Notes under the pieces: generated by a model
Database searches by the model: none
Seen by the model: only the letters and a program-made list of their open reading frames with translations
What the model was told of the DNA's origin: nothing
Translations under genes and position numbers: made by a program
Part shown: one piece after another, positions 7,892 through 16,171 of the stretch
How positions within the stretch are numbered: position 1 is the stretch's first letter
How the letters are laid out: every line of letters starts with the position of its first letter
Source: Chara braunii
Lineage: Eukaryota; Streptophyta; Charophyceae; Charales; Characeae
Assembly (NCBI GenBank): GCA_003427395.1
Contig: BFEA01000286.1
Span: 7,782 to 31,993 of the forward strand
Direction of reading: 5' to 3'
DNA length: 24,212 nt

Positions 7892-9354
7892 CTACGAAGA
7901 TTCCGAGCCTGCGAAACCATTCGCGGATGTTTCTGCCACGTCGGCCGATGTGTCCTCCTGCGCGTTTTGATTGTCAACCTCCTGCTCTTCCTCACGTTCC
8001 GTTTGTAACAGCTTCCTCTTTGTCGGCCGCTCGAATGCTCTGGCCGTGTAGATATCGGCGACATCACCTGCAATTTTTTTGATCCCAACGTACTCTATCT
8101 CCTCGTCTTTGCAAAGCATTTCCATTTGTGCCTTCCTTAGCTTCGATATATCCATGAGGACCCGCTTGTAAAACATATCTCGGTCTTCTTCTACCTTCCT
8201 TATGAAGGTCACTTTCACTTGGTCCCCTCCACTCCTCTCCTTGAGACTCTTTCTTCGGAAAGTCTTTCTTCGTGAGCTTGAAGGTGAAACGAGCTTGATG
8301 CGATTGATCCTCTCCTTGCGCGCCGATACCTCCCGATCGGCCATATCCTTCTCATCATATACTCTTCGATACGCCTCGGCTAGCTTGGCCCAACTATTTG
8401 GTGTTTGACCGTCCATCGTCGTCTTTGTCTTACCCTTCGCTGGCTCCTCTGGGGGGGCTTTTTCCGTCACTGCCTCTGCACCGCGTTTGCTTCCACATTT
8501 GAGTTCCTTCATCTCCTCCTTAAGTCTGAGAACATCGTAGGCCAAAGCCTGATCATCCGATCTCAGAGAGTCGAGCTCCTTGCTCGCCTTGCCCGTCGCT
8601 ATCTTGACCAAATCTTCTTTCTCTTTCTTCAAACATTCGATATCCTCGTCCTTCTGACGCTGTAGTTGTTCTCTTGCGGCCGCGTCTTCCCTTTGCCATC
8701 TCGCTTCTTGTTCTTTCCTCCGGATATCGGTACTCATGCTGGCTTCTTGGCTCGTGGCGGATTTCTTCCCCAACACGTGCTCACAAACCTCCTTCATGTT
8801 GTCCTTAACCATCTTTCCTAACGAGGCTTCGAACTCTTGTCGCTCCTTCTTGGCTTTGGTTCGCTCCTCCTCGGCCTCTTGACTTCGTTTCCTCTCTTCT
8901 TTCTCCCTTTGTTTTTGCTCTTTTTCCTTCCGTTCCTTTTCCTTACACGCCATTTCCTCGGCATACCAATCCCACACCTTCTCGAACTTCTCCTGTTCTC
9001 GCGCTCTCTGTTGTCTGCCCACCAGTTAACACGTTGACGTTGTTGACAACTCCCCCTATTGTAGCCTCCACTGTAGCCCTGGTTATCGTCATTCCCGTTG
9101 TGTTCTTGATTATAGCTCCTTTGTCGTCCTGGATTCGAACCGCCTCCTTCATTGTGACTTCCATTTCCCTGCGCGCCTCGATACGGTACGATAGCATTCG
9201 GCGCTCGTAGAAGGCCATTGTTATCTGGAGTTCTTTCTCCACCTTGACCGCCTAAAAGGGCGGCTGCATTCGGGACTTGTCGTAATTGACAATCCCTAAT
9301 GAAATGTTCGGGTTGCCTGCAATGATGGCAAACCCGTGACCCCCCGTAACTCGT
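7892..9354 (-). CDS. ORF1: zinc-knuckle and coiled-coil nucleic-acid-binding protein (one frameshift)
   Basis: This is the upstream protein of the Penelope-like element, probably a Gag-like RNA-binding protein. It begins in one frame with a CCHC zinc knuckle, CHHCRQPEHFIRDC (9289-9330), then a Gly/Asn/Gln-rich low-complexity segment. It changes frame near 8996 and continues as a clean frame (from 9022) to the stop at 7892. The second part is a long Lys/Glu/Arg coiled coil, then a basic stretch (about residues 250-270 of that frame), an MLCKDEEIEYVGI segment reminiscent of SAP-like helices, and an acidic tail. The probable original start codon near 9352-9354 reads ACG followed by SYGG, where an ATG would be expected. 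The same frame also opens further upstream inside the pseudo-LTR at an ATG (9733-9735). I recall similar zinc-knuckle plus coiled-coil proteins from Chara gene models, unverified. Confidence 0.75.
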
Positions 9355-9668
9355 CTCGAAAAGAAGAAGAACGGCTAGAATAGAATAGAATAAGAGTAGG
9401 AGTAGGAAGAAAGTACTACGGTGAAGAGGAAGAGGAATACCGACTGTACGCGGGTACCCTAGCACAACCACTCGAACGTAGTAGCTGCTACGACGGTTGT
9501 TGTGTGTATATGCGTATGTTACTGATACTCGTTCATGTGAACACATAGTGATGTCTATGACAAGACCATATGACACGTTTATGGACGGACGCATGGTGGG
9601 AGAAAAGACAGAGATACAATCCGAGCACAGGTAGTGTGCCGTAAAAATAATAATCGTCGAAACATCGC

Positions 9669-9728
9669 GACACACGGCAGCGCAACCCGACGCTGTGTTT
9701 CGGCCGGTTGCCAGCCGGCACTCTTCAG
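9669..9728 (-). ncRNA. Hammerhead-ribozyme-like core in the pseudo-LTR
   Basis: On the minus strand, CTGAAGA (9722-9728) is followed by a GC-rich hairpin whose arms GCCGG and CCGGC form a helix II. Then come GAAA (9698-9701), an AGCG/CGCT helix III with an ACAC/GTGT extension, and a GTC triplet (9669-9671) at the position expected for cleavage. These are the conserved core elements in the right order. A convincing helix I between the sequence before CTGAAGA and the sequence after GTC is not visible. The downstream copy (4662-4721) keeps CTGAAGA and GTC but has AAAG in place of GAAA. Published work reports no canonical hammerheads in this clade, so this may be a relic or chance. Confidence 0.28.
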
Positions 9729-9771
9729 GGGTCATAACCTGGCACAGATGACATACTCAGACCGTCAACAA

Positions 9772-9782
9772 CTATTTATATA
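9772..9782 (-). promoter_or_regulatory. TATA box of the Penelope-like element
   Basis: The minus strand reads TATATAAATAG, a strong eukaryotic TATA match, inside the upstream pseudo-LTR. Transcription would be expected to start some 25-35 bases further on, around 9740-9755, still inside the repeat and just before the hammerhead-like motif. The same sequence is preserved at 4765-4775 in the downstream copy. Confidence 0.6.
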
Positions 9783-9991
9783 TCTCCTACAGCCTATCGA
9801 AAAAACTGCGAGACTCTCCGAACCGGTACCATTTCCCGGTGGTTCCAACTGCTGGTTCTAAATCCTTCTGTGAAAGTAAATGATGGAACTTGGGTCCTAC
9901 TGGAAAAGCTCAGTATTGTAGCCCCTTCCCGAAACTCGTGGAAAATTTGCAGCCCCTGGGCCCTGCACACGGCAGGCCTTGTCCGTTCATG

Positions 9992-10338
9992 GGCGGTTAG
10001 GGGATGGCGGGTGATGAGCACGGGTGGTTGCCTACAATTATGGGTAGGTACAGGTGGGTACTGGTTAAGAAAACTTGGGTAGGGTAGGGTATGGGTGGTT
10101 AACAAACGATTTGGGTTCAGGTGGCCATGGGTGGTTTTGAAAAAAAATGTTCATGGGTAGGTATGGCCGGTTACATGCTGAAGAGGTTCAGGTAGGGTAG
10201 GTCTGGCTATACTTTTTTTTTCTTTTTAGCAGGTGGAGATGGGTAAAGGTCCGGCAGGCTAGGTATACAGTGGGTTGGGTGGTTGGTTCTCAAAGAGGGT
10301 GTGGTTAGGTCAAGTACAGGTATTCCCAAAAATCCCAG
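9992..10338. repeat. Degenerate G-rich repeat DNA flanking the retroelement
   Basis: The plus strand is built from imperfect GGTTAGGG, GGGTAGG and GGGTGGTT units, interrupted by T-rich segments near 10140 and 10211-10229. Composition matches 3605-3926 and, at the junction, the 4388-4513 array. No gene is supported. Confidence 0.6.
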
Positions 10339-10538
10339 TTGCGAACTCTGGTACACGGCCCCAGCCTTGCAGAAAAATTTCTGGCACCTACTCCGGAAAT
10401 TTTGCAGCTTTGGCCTCGACAGGACCACAATGGCTGGCGGCGCCGGCCTTGGAAAAGGAAAAAAGTGTGCAGCTGGCGGTTCGGAAAAGCTTGGCGCACA
10501 GTGCAGCGCCTCCAGGCCCCTGTGTACTGTTGGTTTAA
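10339..10538. mobile_element. Small inverted-repeat element, copy A (type 1)
   Basis: The left end contains GGTACACGGCCCCAGCC, the right end GTGTACTGTTGGTTTAA, and both resemble the ends of the copies at 15235 and 16172. The interior shares ACCACAATGGCTGGCGGCGC, a GAAAAGTGTG-type A/G-rich block and GGAAAAGCTTGGCGCACAG with the copies at 11203 and 16172. No coding capacity is seen. It is probably a non-autonomous DNA transposon. Confidence 0.65.
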
Positions 10539-10796
10539 GGGGCCGAGGGGCGGAGCAAGAGGGGGTAGGAAGGGGGGCTACCCCACTCTCCCCCTTGTTT
10601 TGTTCTGGATTTTCACCACTTCAGGAGACTTCAGGATGATCAACAGAGGGTTTGCTGAAAATCTTGAAGGTCGTGAAGTGTTGAAAATCCGGAAAGGGGG
10701 GGGGGGGGGGGAGAGAGGTCGGGGGTACATGTCCAAGGGGGATGCTGGAGACACCTCCTGTATGGGCTGTCATCTTCAACTTTGTGATATACTTCT
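10539..10796. other. Spacer with 16-G run
   Basis: The spacer lies between two small elements. It includes a run of 16 G residues at 10696-10711 and no supportable gene. Confidence 0.5.
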
Positions 10797-10971
10797 TCAA
10801 CCACCAGTACTTGGCCCAGCTATCGGCCGTGGGTAAAAATGAGTAGGAAAAAAATGTTTCTAGCCGGATGAATTTGGGCGCTCCTGTAGTGGCCCGTACG
10901 TTATCTAAAATTGTGGCTTCTATTCACCAGATTGTTTACGGGCACGACTTTAGTAAGTACTGGTCGTTTGA
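10797..10971. mobile_element. Small inverted-repeat element, copy B (type 2)
   Basis: The left arm reads CAACCACCAGTACTTGGCCC with a CAGCTATCGG continuation. The right arm is AAGTACTGGTCGTTTGA. The interior (TGTTTCTAG, GGCGCTCCTGTAGTGGCCCG, TACGT, CTAAAA) aligns closely with 15869-16028, which defines this as type 2. It shares terminal sequence with type 1 but has a different core. Confidence 0.75.
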
Positions 10972-11202
10972 GACTGACCATCAGATCTCCCTGCACAGAT
11001 CTAGTTGTAGTCAATCAAGGTCACACACCTGAAATTTTATGTATACATTTTTAAAATGGACACATGTCACACAGGTGTATTATATTGTTTAACAAGTGAT
11101 ATCTATAAGGGGGTGGATTTCCCACGTAGGATGAGAGTAGCCCTAAAGTGGGCAGACGAGAGGTTTGAAGCCCGAGGTACTGAAAATCCCAGCAAATGAT
11201 GT
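10972..11202. other. Spacer, no gene seen
   Basis: Unique-looking sequence lies between two small inverted-repeat elements, with no supportable feature. Confidence 0.4.
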
Positions 11203-11408
11203 TTGCAAGCTCAGAATTTTGAAGTGACGGCTCCAGCTTTGCGGAGAAATCGTTCATCGCCTATGAAAAATTTGGAGGCTCGGGGCTACCGCACCACGAT
11301 GGCTGGCGGCGCCATTCGGAACAGGAAAAGAAGTGTGCTGCTGGCGTTTGGGAAAAGCTTGGTGCGCAGTGGAAGGCCACCAGGCCCGCGTGTCGTACTG
11401 GCGGTCTG
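11203..11408. mobile_element. Small inverted-repeat element, copy C (type 1, diverged)
   Basis: The interior aligns with 10339-10538: GACGGCTCCAGCTTTGCGG, ACCACGATGGCTGGCGGCGC, GGAAAAGCTTGGTGCGCAG and CACCAGGCCC. The terminal arms are eroded, and only CGTACTGGCGGT resembles the consensus right end. The boundaries are approximate. Confidence 0.55.
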
Positions 11409-12180
11409 TAGCCCGTGCCCACTTCCACGAGTCTATAGTAGGGGTACAAAAAAAAAAAAAAGAGGGGAGAACGGGAGAAAAGGGACCACGTCAAACCTCC
11501 GCTTACCCGAATCGACCACGTCAAACCTCTGCTGACCCGAATCGAAGTTATTCGATTACCAAATCGAAGAATTTCTCTCGAGTCTGGAGAAGAGAGCCCG
11601 AATTCTTGGGCCCACAGGGACAGCAGAGAGCAAAATCATTATTAGAATACTGAAACCTGCAGCACTGAAAATCTCAGCGAATGTGGGCTGAGCATGGCAC
11701 TCTCGGCCAGGCCAATCCCCTTCAGTGGTGGTCCCACCAAAATCCCCACCACAAATCCCGAATAGCGAAGTGTTTCATCTGCATGCACCAATTGCTGTTG
11801 AAGCGGTCCTCGTCTAGACAGAGTCCCGAGTGATATGAATTGGTCATCCCATCGGTTACAGGCAGCATGCACTGGGACATTGGAGTTTCGCCAACACTCG
11901 CGGAAAGGTCTTGAGATTGCACCAAGTAATAAGAACTTCCGGAGTGGTGCGGGCTCATGACCACACCCGCAGCCGATACATGGTGTACTGGTGGTGGTGT
12001 AAACAGCCAGTTCATGTGAATCTGAGTAGTGATCCTCCCTGTATATACACAGTGAGAGAATATTTCAATTTGGGCCTGAGTGGGTAGCGAAGTGGCAGGC
12101 CACTCTGACAAGGCGCAGTTGCAGGCTCCCAAGCCTTCGAAGGCACCATTGTCAACAACTTAGGCTCCTGTGACCTGGCG
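11409..12180. other. Intergenic, with an uncharacterised minus-strand ORF
   Basis: A 30-bp tandem duplication (ACCACGTCAAACCTC at 11485 and 11515) and a 13-A run lie at the left. A 136-codon minus-strand frame spans 11722-12132. It encodes a His/Met/Cys/Trp-rich protein with no domain I recognise, and there is no independent sign of splicing or regulation. It could be an exon, but chance is as likely. Confidence 0.35.
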
Positions 12181-13009
12181 GTGTCCGCACATGTCCGCTT
12201 CTCCTTGTTCTATGCAGACACAAAAAAAAAAAAATTGGAGAGAAAGAAAGTGACCATCGTAACCTTCACACCTTCACACCATCAAACTAAAAATAAAAAA
12301 ATCACACGTATGCACCCATGTACGAAAAAGATGCACATCGTTGTCGGTACAAGCCGACGAACAACAAGGGCAAGCAGCGAAGCTACAGGAGCAGGGCATT
12401 GCTCCTAAGACTGCAGGATAGAGCAAAAAGGTTCTCTGGGCGTACCAGGACAGCAAGGGGCAGAAAATGGGGCATTTTGCCACCAGCATTTTTTTATTTT
12501 ATTTTTTTCTTTTCTTTTCTGGGAAGCTTTTTATTTGGGAACTAGCCTTCGTAGGTGTTTTTTTTTTGTTTCTTTTCTAAGTTTTCGTTTTTTGGAAACC
12601 ATTTTTCACGCAATCCACAGTTGTGGTAGGTAGTGTGATGTGAACACGGTTCTGGCTCACCTTTCTTTTTATTTATTAATTGAGAAGAAGAATGTAGCTC
12701 GTATGACTAAAATTAGGAGTAGTGGTAGGTAGGTAGTGTGAGGAGAAATTGAGAGAAGAATGCAGCTCACTTTATTAAAAAAAAAAAAAAAAAAGGGGAG
12801 AAGAATAAAAAGAGACGTAGTGAGATTTTATGCTCGCTCTGCCTCCTCCCCTCACACTGCATGCACTGTATTTTTTGTGATCTGCCGAGCTGTCACCTAC
12901 TCACAGCCATTAGTTTCTTTTCTTTTCTTTCTTTTCCCTATTCTACCAACTCTTTTTTCTCTTCTCTAGTCTTTTTGTCAGCTCGTACTTTCACGAGAAC
13001 CTATTAAAA
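12181..13009. other. Low-complexity intergenic DNA with a short direct repeat
   Basis: The stretch has many A and T homopolymers (12223, 12489, 12558, 12777) and TTTTCTTTTCTTT tracts. A segment with GTGGTAGGTAGTGTGA and AGAAGAATGTAGCTC (12623-12701) recurs, shortened, at 12722-12770. No gene is supported. Confidence 0.5.
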
Positions 13010-13059
13010 ACTCATCAGATCAGAATCAACAGATACTACACTTGATCTTACTTAGGCTT
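13010..13059 (-). ncRNA. U2 snRNA-like fragment
   Basis: On the minus strand, 13028-13049 is identical over 22 bases to the U2 region that contains the GTAGTA branch-point recognition sequence. Immediately before it stands CCTAAGTAAG. As in the copy at 819-912, four extra bases (TAAG) lie between the GGCTAAG-like block and GATCAAG. Downstream similarity fades quickly (CTGATGAGTTTTTAATA resembles stem-loop IIa), and the 5' end before GCCTAAG does not match. It is a fragment, not a complete gene. Confidence 0.55.
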
Positions 13060-13508
13060 GGATCCCACAGTGCGTTCTGACGAAAAAGTCGGAAGAAAAA
13101 GTCGGAAGAAAAGGTCGGAAAAGTACCCTGAAAGTCGTGTTCGTGCCAACCGGCTCGTAAAATCGAATTTGGATCCCATGGGCCCGACGGGGAAGGCACT
13201 CCTCCACAAGTTTTGCCGACATGCACTCCGTCCCAACGCCATCTACGGAGATCCAACGGCCAATGACCACGAGCCGGCAACAGAAAAAAGGGAAAACCCA
13301 ATTTCGCACAGGCACCTACTTTCAGGAGGAGGGGTTAGGGGTCGGGAGCTTTTTTTGGAAATGTGTTCACGAAATCCAGCCACGACTCTCTCCCATGCTG
13401 CCACGAAGGAGGCCCAGAGAAGAAACAGCCGAATCATTTTCCCCGTCTGCTCACCGCGGGATTTCGTTTTTATCACGAAAGTACCCGTGCTATCTCCCCA
13501 TCATCTTC
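13060..13508. other. Unassigned, possible coding frame
   Basis: A short tandem motif, AGTCGGAAGAAA, occurs about three times at 13087-13120. Long overlapping frames on plus (13058-13702 and 13221-13844) run into the trinucleotide arrays and lose stops for that reason. No domain is recognised, so I do not call a gene. Confidence 0.35.
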
Positions 13509-13803
13509 TTCCTCCTCCTCCTCCTCCTCCTCATCCTCCCCATCGTCTTCTGCTATCTCCCCACCAATGCTGTCTTCCTCCTCCTCCTTCCCATCGTTGT
13601 CTTCCTCCCCGTCATCATCATCCGTCTCCATCGCTCGTCACCCGTCGCCATCGCCGTCGCCATTGCCCGTTGGCTATGGGAGGAGGGGGAGGAGGAGGAT
13701 GAGGAGGAACAAGATGGCAATGGGACGGAGGAGGAGGAGGAGGAACAAGATGGCGATGGGAAGGAGGAGGAGGAGGAGGAGGAGGAGGAGGAAGATCTTC
13801 CTC
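13509..13803. repeat. Mirrored TCC / GGA trinucleotide arrays
   Basis: A pyrimidine array of CTC/TCC/TCA units on the left (13511-13640) faces a purine array of GGA/GAG units on the right (13680-13795), with a CGTCGCCAT-rich centre. The two halves are complementary and could fold into a long stem. The array ends in the palindrome AGGAAGATCTTCCT. Confidence 0.85.
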
Positions 13804-14780
13804 CTATAGATTTAAACACGATATATTATATATATATTATATAGATTACATTGTATATAGTATATAATCTCTACATATATATAAATAAAAATAAAATAAA
13901 ATGAAATACATACCCGTATGCGGGGTTTCGGGCATGTAGGCGTACGCGTCGCATACACGTACGTGGTGCTACCCAGTTTAATACAAAGCTTCAGCACAGG
14001 TGGGGCACTTCACAAGGTGATATAAGAGAATCCTCTTTAGGTGGGCCTGCTGATGAGAAGGCTCAATCTATTGGTGGAGAGCATCATCTGCTGGAAAGAG
14101 GGTCCAGCATCCCAGATTACAACATGAGTCTGTACTGTCAATATTGATAGGTAGATACTCCACGGGCACAATTTGACAAGATTAACAAGAGAAAAAATGA
14201 AACAGAAAAACCAAACCAAAGCACATGCGTCTGAAGTTAAACCCCCTTTAAACCCCATCCAAACCCCATGTATACTGTTGCCCCCCCCCTCCCCCCCTCA
14301 CTCCCCCGAACAAGGCATTCTACGAGTGCGATGCTCAAACGTACTCTTGGGCTATTTGTGTATAACGCCCAGGGCCCGGGGCCCGGACATTATATTCGGA
14401 AAAAAAAAATGAGGTGAAAAAAAAATCTGACTTTTTTAGTGTCACTTGAACACGAAGTCCCAGGATAGGAGTATGGCCGATCCAGCGGGACACTGTGTGG
14501 CAGCGGCACGGCAGGTTCATTACGAATTTCTGGGCAGAGAGAACAGGAGAAAGGCGCCAAAACAGAAAAAATCTGTACGCACACACACACACAAATAAAA
14601 AAAATAAAAAAAATAAAAAACCCTTAAAAAAAAAGACCGCATACCTGGAAATCATGGGGGAGCGCTTCCCAGCCATCAGATCACAAATGATCCAATGGGA
14701 GAGATCGCGAAACAGTGAAAAGCAGGGGTAACTCTTTTTTTTTTTTTTTTTTTTTTTTATTGACAGGGGTAACTTCAGTA
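13804..14780. other. Intergenic, AT- and homopolymer-rich
   Basis: The stretch contains a TATA-rich block (13815-13900), a C-rich run (14281-14306), an A-rich segment after a CA tract (14578-14635) and a 24-T run (14735-14758). The dispersed 40-bp repeat lies inverted at 14054-14095. No gene is supported. Confidence 0.5.
14054..14095. repeat. Dispersed 40-bp repeat, copy 2 (inverted)
   Basis: The complement of this segment reads CCAGCAGATGATGCTC followed by TCCACCAATAGATTGAGC, matching copies at 2142-2182 and 17124-17163. The plus strand here could encode SIYWWRASSAGK. Confidence 0.65.
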
Positions 14781-14945
14781 GAGTCACAAAAGCGAGTTAT
14801 AATTGCACAATGGGGCAAGATACAGTTTGCAATTGCACTTCAGGCACCCTACCTGGCCAGAAAGCTGGATTGTATACATTGCCCAAACTGCAATTTGCAG
14901 CTGTATTGTGACCCGTAGCATGATTATAACTCCTTTTTGTGACTC
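14781..14945. mobile_element. 165-bp foldback element
   Basis: The terminal arm GAGTCACAAAAGCGAGTTAT at 14781 is mirrored by the complement at 14922-14945 with two mismatches. The interior is also self-complementary (GATACAGTTTGCAATTGCA against TGCAATTTGCAGCTGTAT), so nearly the whole element forms one hairpin. No ORF and no clear target-site duplication are seen. Confidence 0.75.
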
Positions 14946-15234
14946 CCGCGTAGTGTCCCCAAAGAAGCAACTGCCACCTTTCTTGGAAGAAAGGAGACTT
15001 TTGTCAGCCGTGATCATGACGCCCTCCATGCGCTCCGTGATTGGAGGAGGGCTCCAGCAAATGAGATTATTGCACTACGCAAAACGGAATTTTTGAGTGT
15101 TGAAAATTTTCTATCCAGTGCGCCTATGGCCGAATCCCACCCCCTCTCATGGATCGGTCATACCCCTCCCTATCAGATAGAAAATAATTTGGCGGGAAGT
15201 GTCCTTCGCAATGTTTGCATGACCATGCCCAATG
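14946..15234. other. Spacer, no gene seen
   Basis: Mixed-composition DNA lies between inverted-repeat elements, with no supportable feature. Confidence 0.4.
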
Positions 15235-15400
15235 TTAAACAACCAGTACACTCCGTACATTGGCCGCGGGCCCCTTCCGGAGGCCAAAACGCGACGCCGG
15301 CCGCCTTTTGCTTTTGATCGATGGCACACCTGCCCCGGCCTTTTCGGACCAGGCAACGGGTTTCTTTTAGCAAGGCTGGGGCCGTGTACTGGCGGTTCAA
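15235..15400. mobile_element. Small inverted-repeat element, copy D
   Basis: The left arm TTAAACAACCAGTACACTCC and the right arm GTGTACTGGCGGTTCAA are complementary with a few mismatches. The right end reads GCAAGGCTGGGGCCGTGTAC, the complement of the left end of the 10339 copy, so the families are related. The interior is GC-rich and not obviously shared. Confidence 0.65.
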
Positions 15401-15545
15401 GCAGGCAGAGAAGGAGGGGATCTAAGATCGCGTTATTTTCTCAGGTAATTCGTGTAAAACACGGACCTCGGGATCACGACTCATTGCAGCACAGGATTCG
15501 GGTCGCTTTATTGCCACACAAACTCTTTTCCATTCTATCCTGCTA
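15401..15545. other. Spacer
   Basis: No feature is recognised between two small elements. Confidence 0.4.
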
Positions 15546-15645
15546 TTGCCGTCTTCACCCGAATAAATGCCTGGTCATTACGGTGATATCTGGACTGAAA
15601 ATTCCACAAAATACGGCTATGATGACTGGATGTTCGATACCGTAG
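15546..15645. mobile_element. Foldback element with GTCTTCACCCG arm, copy 1
   Basis: The left arm (GCCGTCTTCACCCGAATAAA, then TGCCTGGTCATTACGG) pairs with the right arm (CTATGATGACTGGATGTTCG and ATACCGTAG), with decay. The same arms, better preserved, bound the element at 16756-16864. Confidence 0.6.
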
Positions 15646-15868
15646 TGGGACCTGCCTGCAGGAGCTAGGAGCCACCTACCCTATTGAGTTGAGCTAACCC
15701 AACCGTGAATAAACAAATCGAAATAAAAGCGAAAAAAATGAAACAACTGCTGCCTAAGGGTTTTGTGCATCGTGATGTTTTTGAAACGTGGACCTTAGGC
15801 CAGTACACCAGCCCTGCTGCTAGAAACGTGGCCCTCGGAACAGGCAGACGACTTCACCTGTAACATCT
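15646..15868. other. Spacer, no gene seen
   Basis: The spacer includes a GGCCAGTACACCAG motif at 15798 that also occurs at 17247. No other feature is recognised. Confidence 0.4.
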
Positions 15869-16028
15869 TTAAACCACCATTACATGGCCCAGCTATCGGC
15901 TGCGGGAAAAAAAATAGAGTAATAATGTTTCTAGTCAGATGCATTTGGGGGCTCCTGTAGTAGCCCGTACGTTTCCTAAAACCGTGGCGCGTTAATGGAC
16001 ACAACTCTAGGAAGTACTGGTGGTTTAA
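15869..16028. mobile_element. Small inverted-repeat element, copy E (type 2)
   Basis: The left arm is TTAAACCACCATTACATGG with CCCAGCTATCGG following. The right arm, GAAGTACTGGTGGTTTAA, is its complement over the outer part. The interior aligns with 10797-10971 (TGTTTCTAGTCAGATG, GGGGCTCCTGTAGTAGCCCG, TACGTTTCCTAAAA). Outer TTAA at both ends is compatible with a TTAA target-site duplication. Confidence 0.78.
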
Positions 16029-16171
16029 AGTGGGACGCAGGGCGGTGATGTGGGTGCTTTGGAGGCGCTGCCGCACTCACAAGATGGAAGGGGTGAGGCT
16101 GGAAAAGCCAGAATTCACAGAGAGCATACAACAGCAAATTCAGACGGATATAACAACACGATGGGAAGAAC

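Larger units (their letters stand above)
4514..9991 (-). mobile_element. Penelope-like retroelement, endonuclease upstream of RT (Chlamys-type)
   Basis: This 5.5-kb element is read right to left. It is bounded by near-identical direct repeats of about 475 bp (9513-9991 and 4514-4985), interpreted as pseudo-LTRs. Between them, in transcription order, are a zinc-knuckle and coiled-coil ORF1, a GIY-YIG endonuclease, a CxC linker and a Penelope-type reverse transcriptase whose stop codon touches the downstream repeat. Canonical Penelope elements put the endonuclease after the RT. The permuted order plus CxC motif matches the N-terminal-endonuclease clade described in 2021 (Naiad in animals, Chlamys in green algae and relatives). 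Both flanks are TTAGGG-like G-rich repeats. Multiple frameshifts show that this copy is non-autonomous. No exact target-site duplication can be assigned because the target is itself repetitive. Confidence 0.88.
9513..9991 (-). repeat. Upstream pseudo-LTR of the Penelope-like element
   Basis: This is the direct-repeat partner of 4514-4985. Lying upstream of ORF1 on the minus strand, it should hold the promoter and 5' untranslated region. The outer edge at 9991 passes straight into G-rich DNA containing GGCGGTTAGGGG, which resembles units of the 4388-4513 array. Confidence 0.9.

Noticed and set aside
7892-9022. ORF1 as an independent host coiled-coil gene
   Set aside because: It lies inside the pseudo-LTR pair on the element's strand and its end overlaps the endonuclease frame.
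4514-9991. LTR retrotransposon interpretation of the long direct repeats
   Set aside because: There is no integrase, protease, RNase H, primer-binding site or TG/CA repeat ends. GIY-YIG and Penelope-type RT motifs fit pseudo-LTRs instead.
13058-13844. Overlapping plus frames of over 200 codons
   Set aside because: Their length is explained by stop-poor TCC/GGA arrays, and no domain is visible in either frame.
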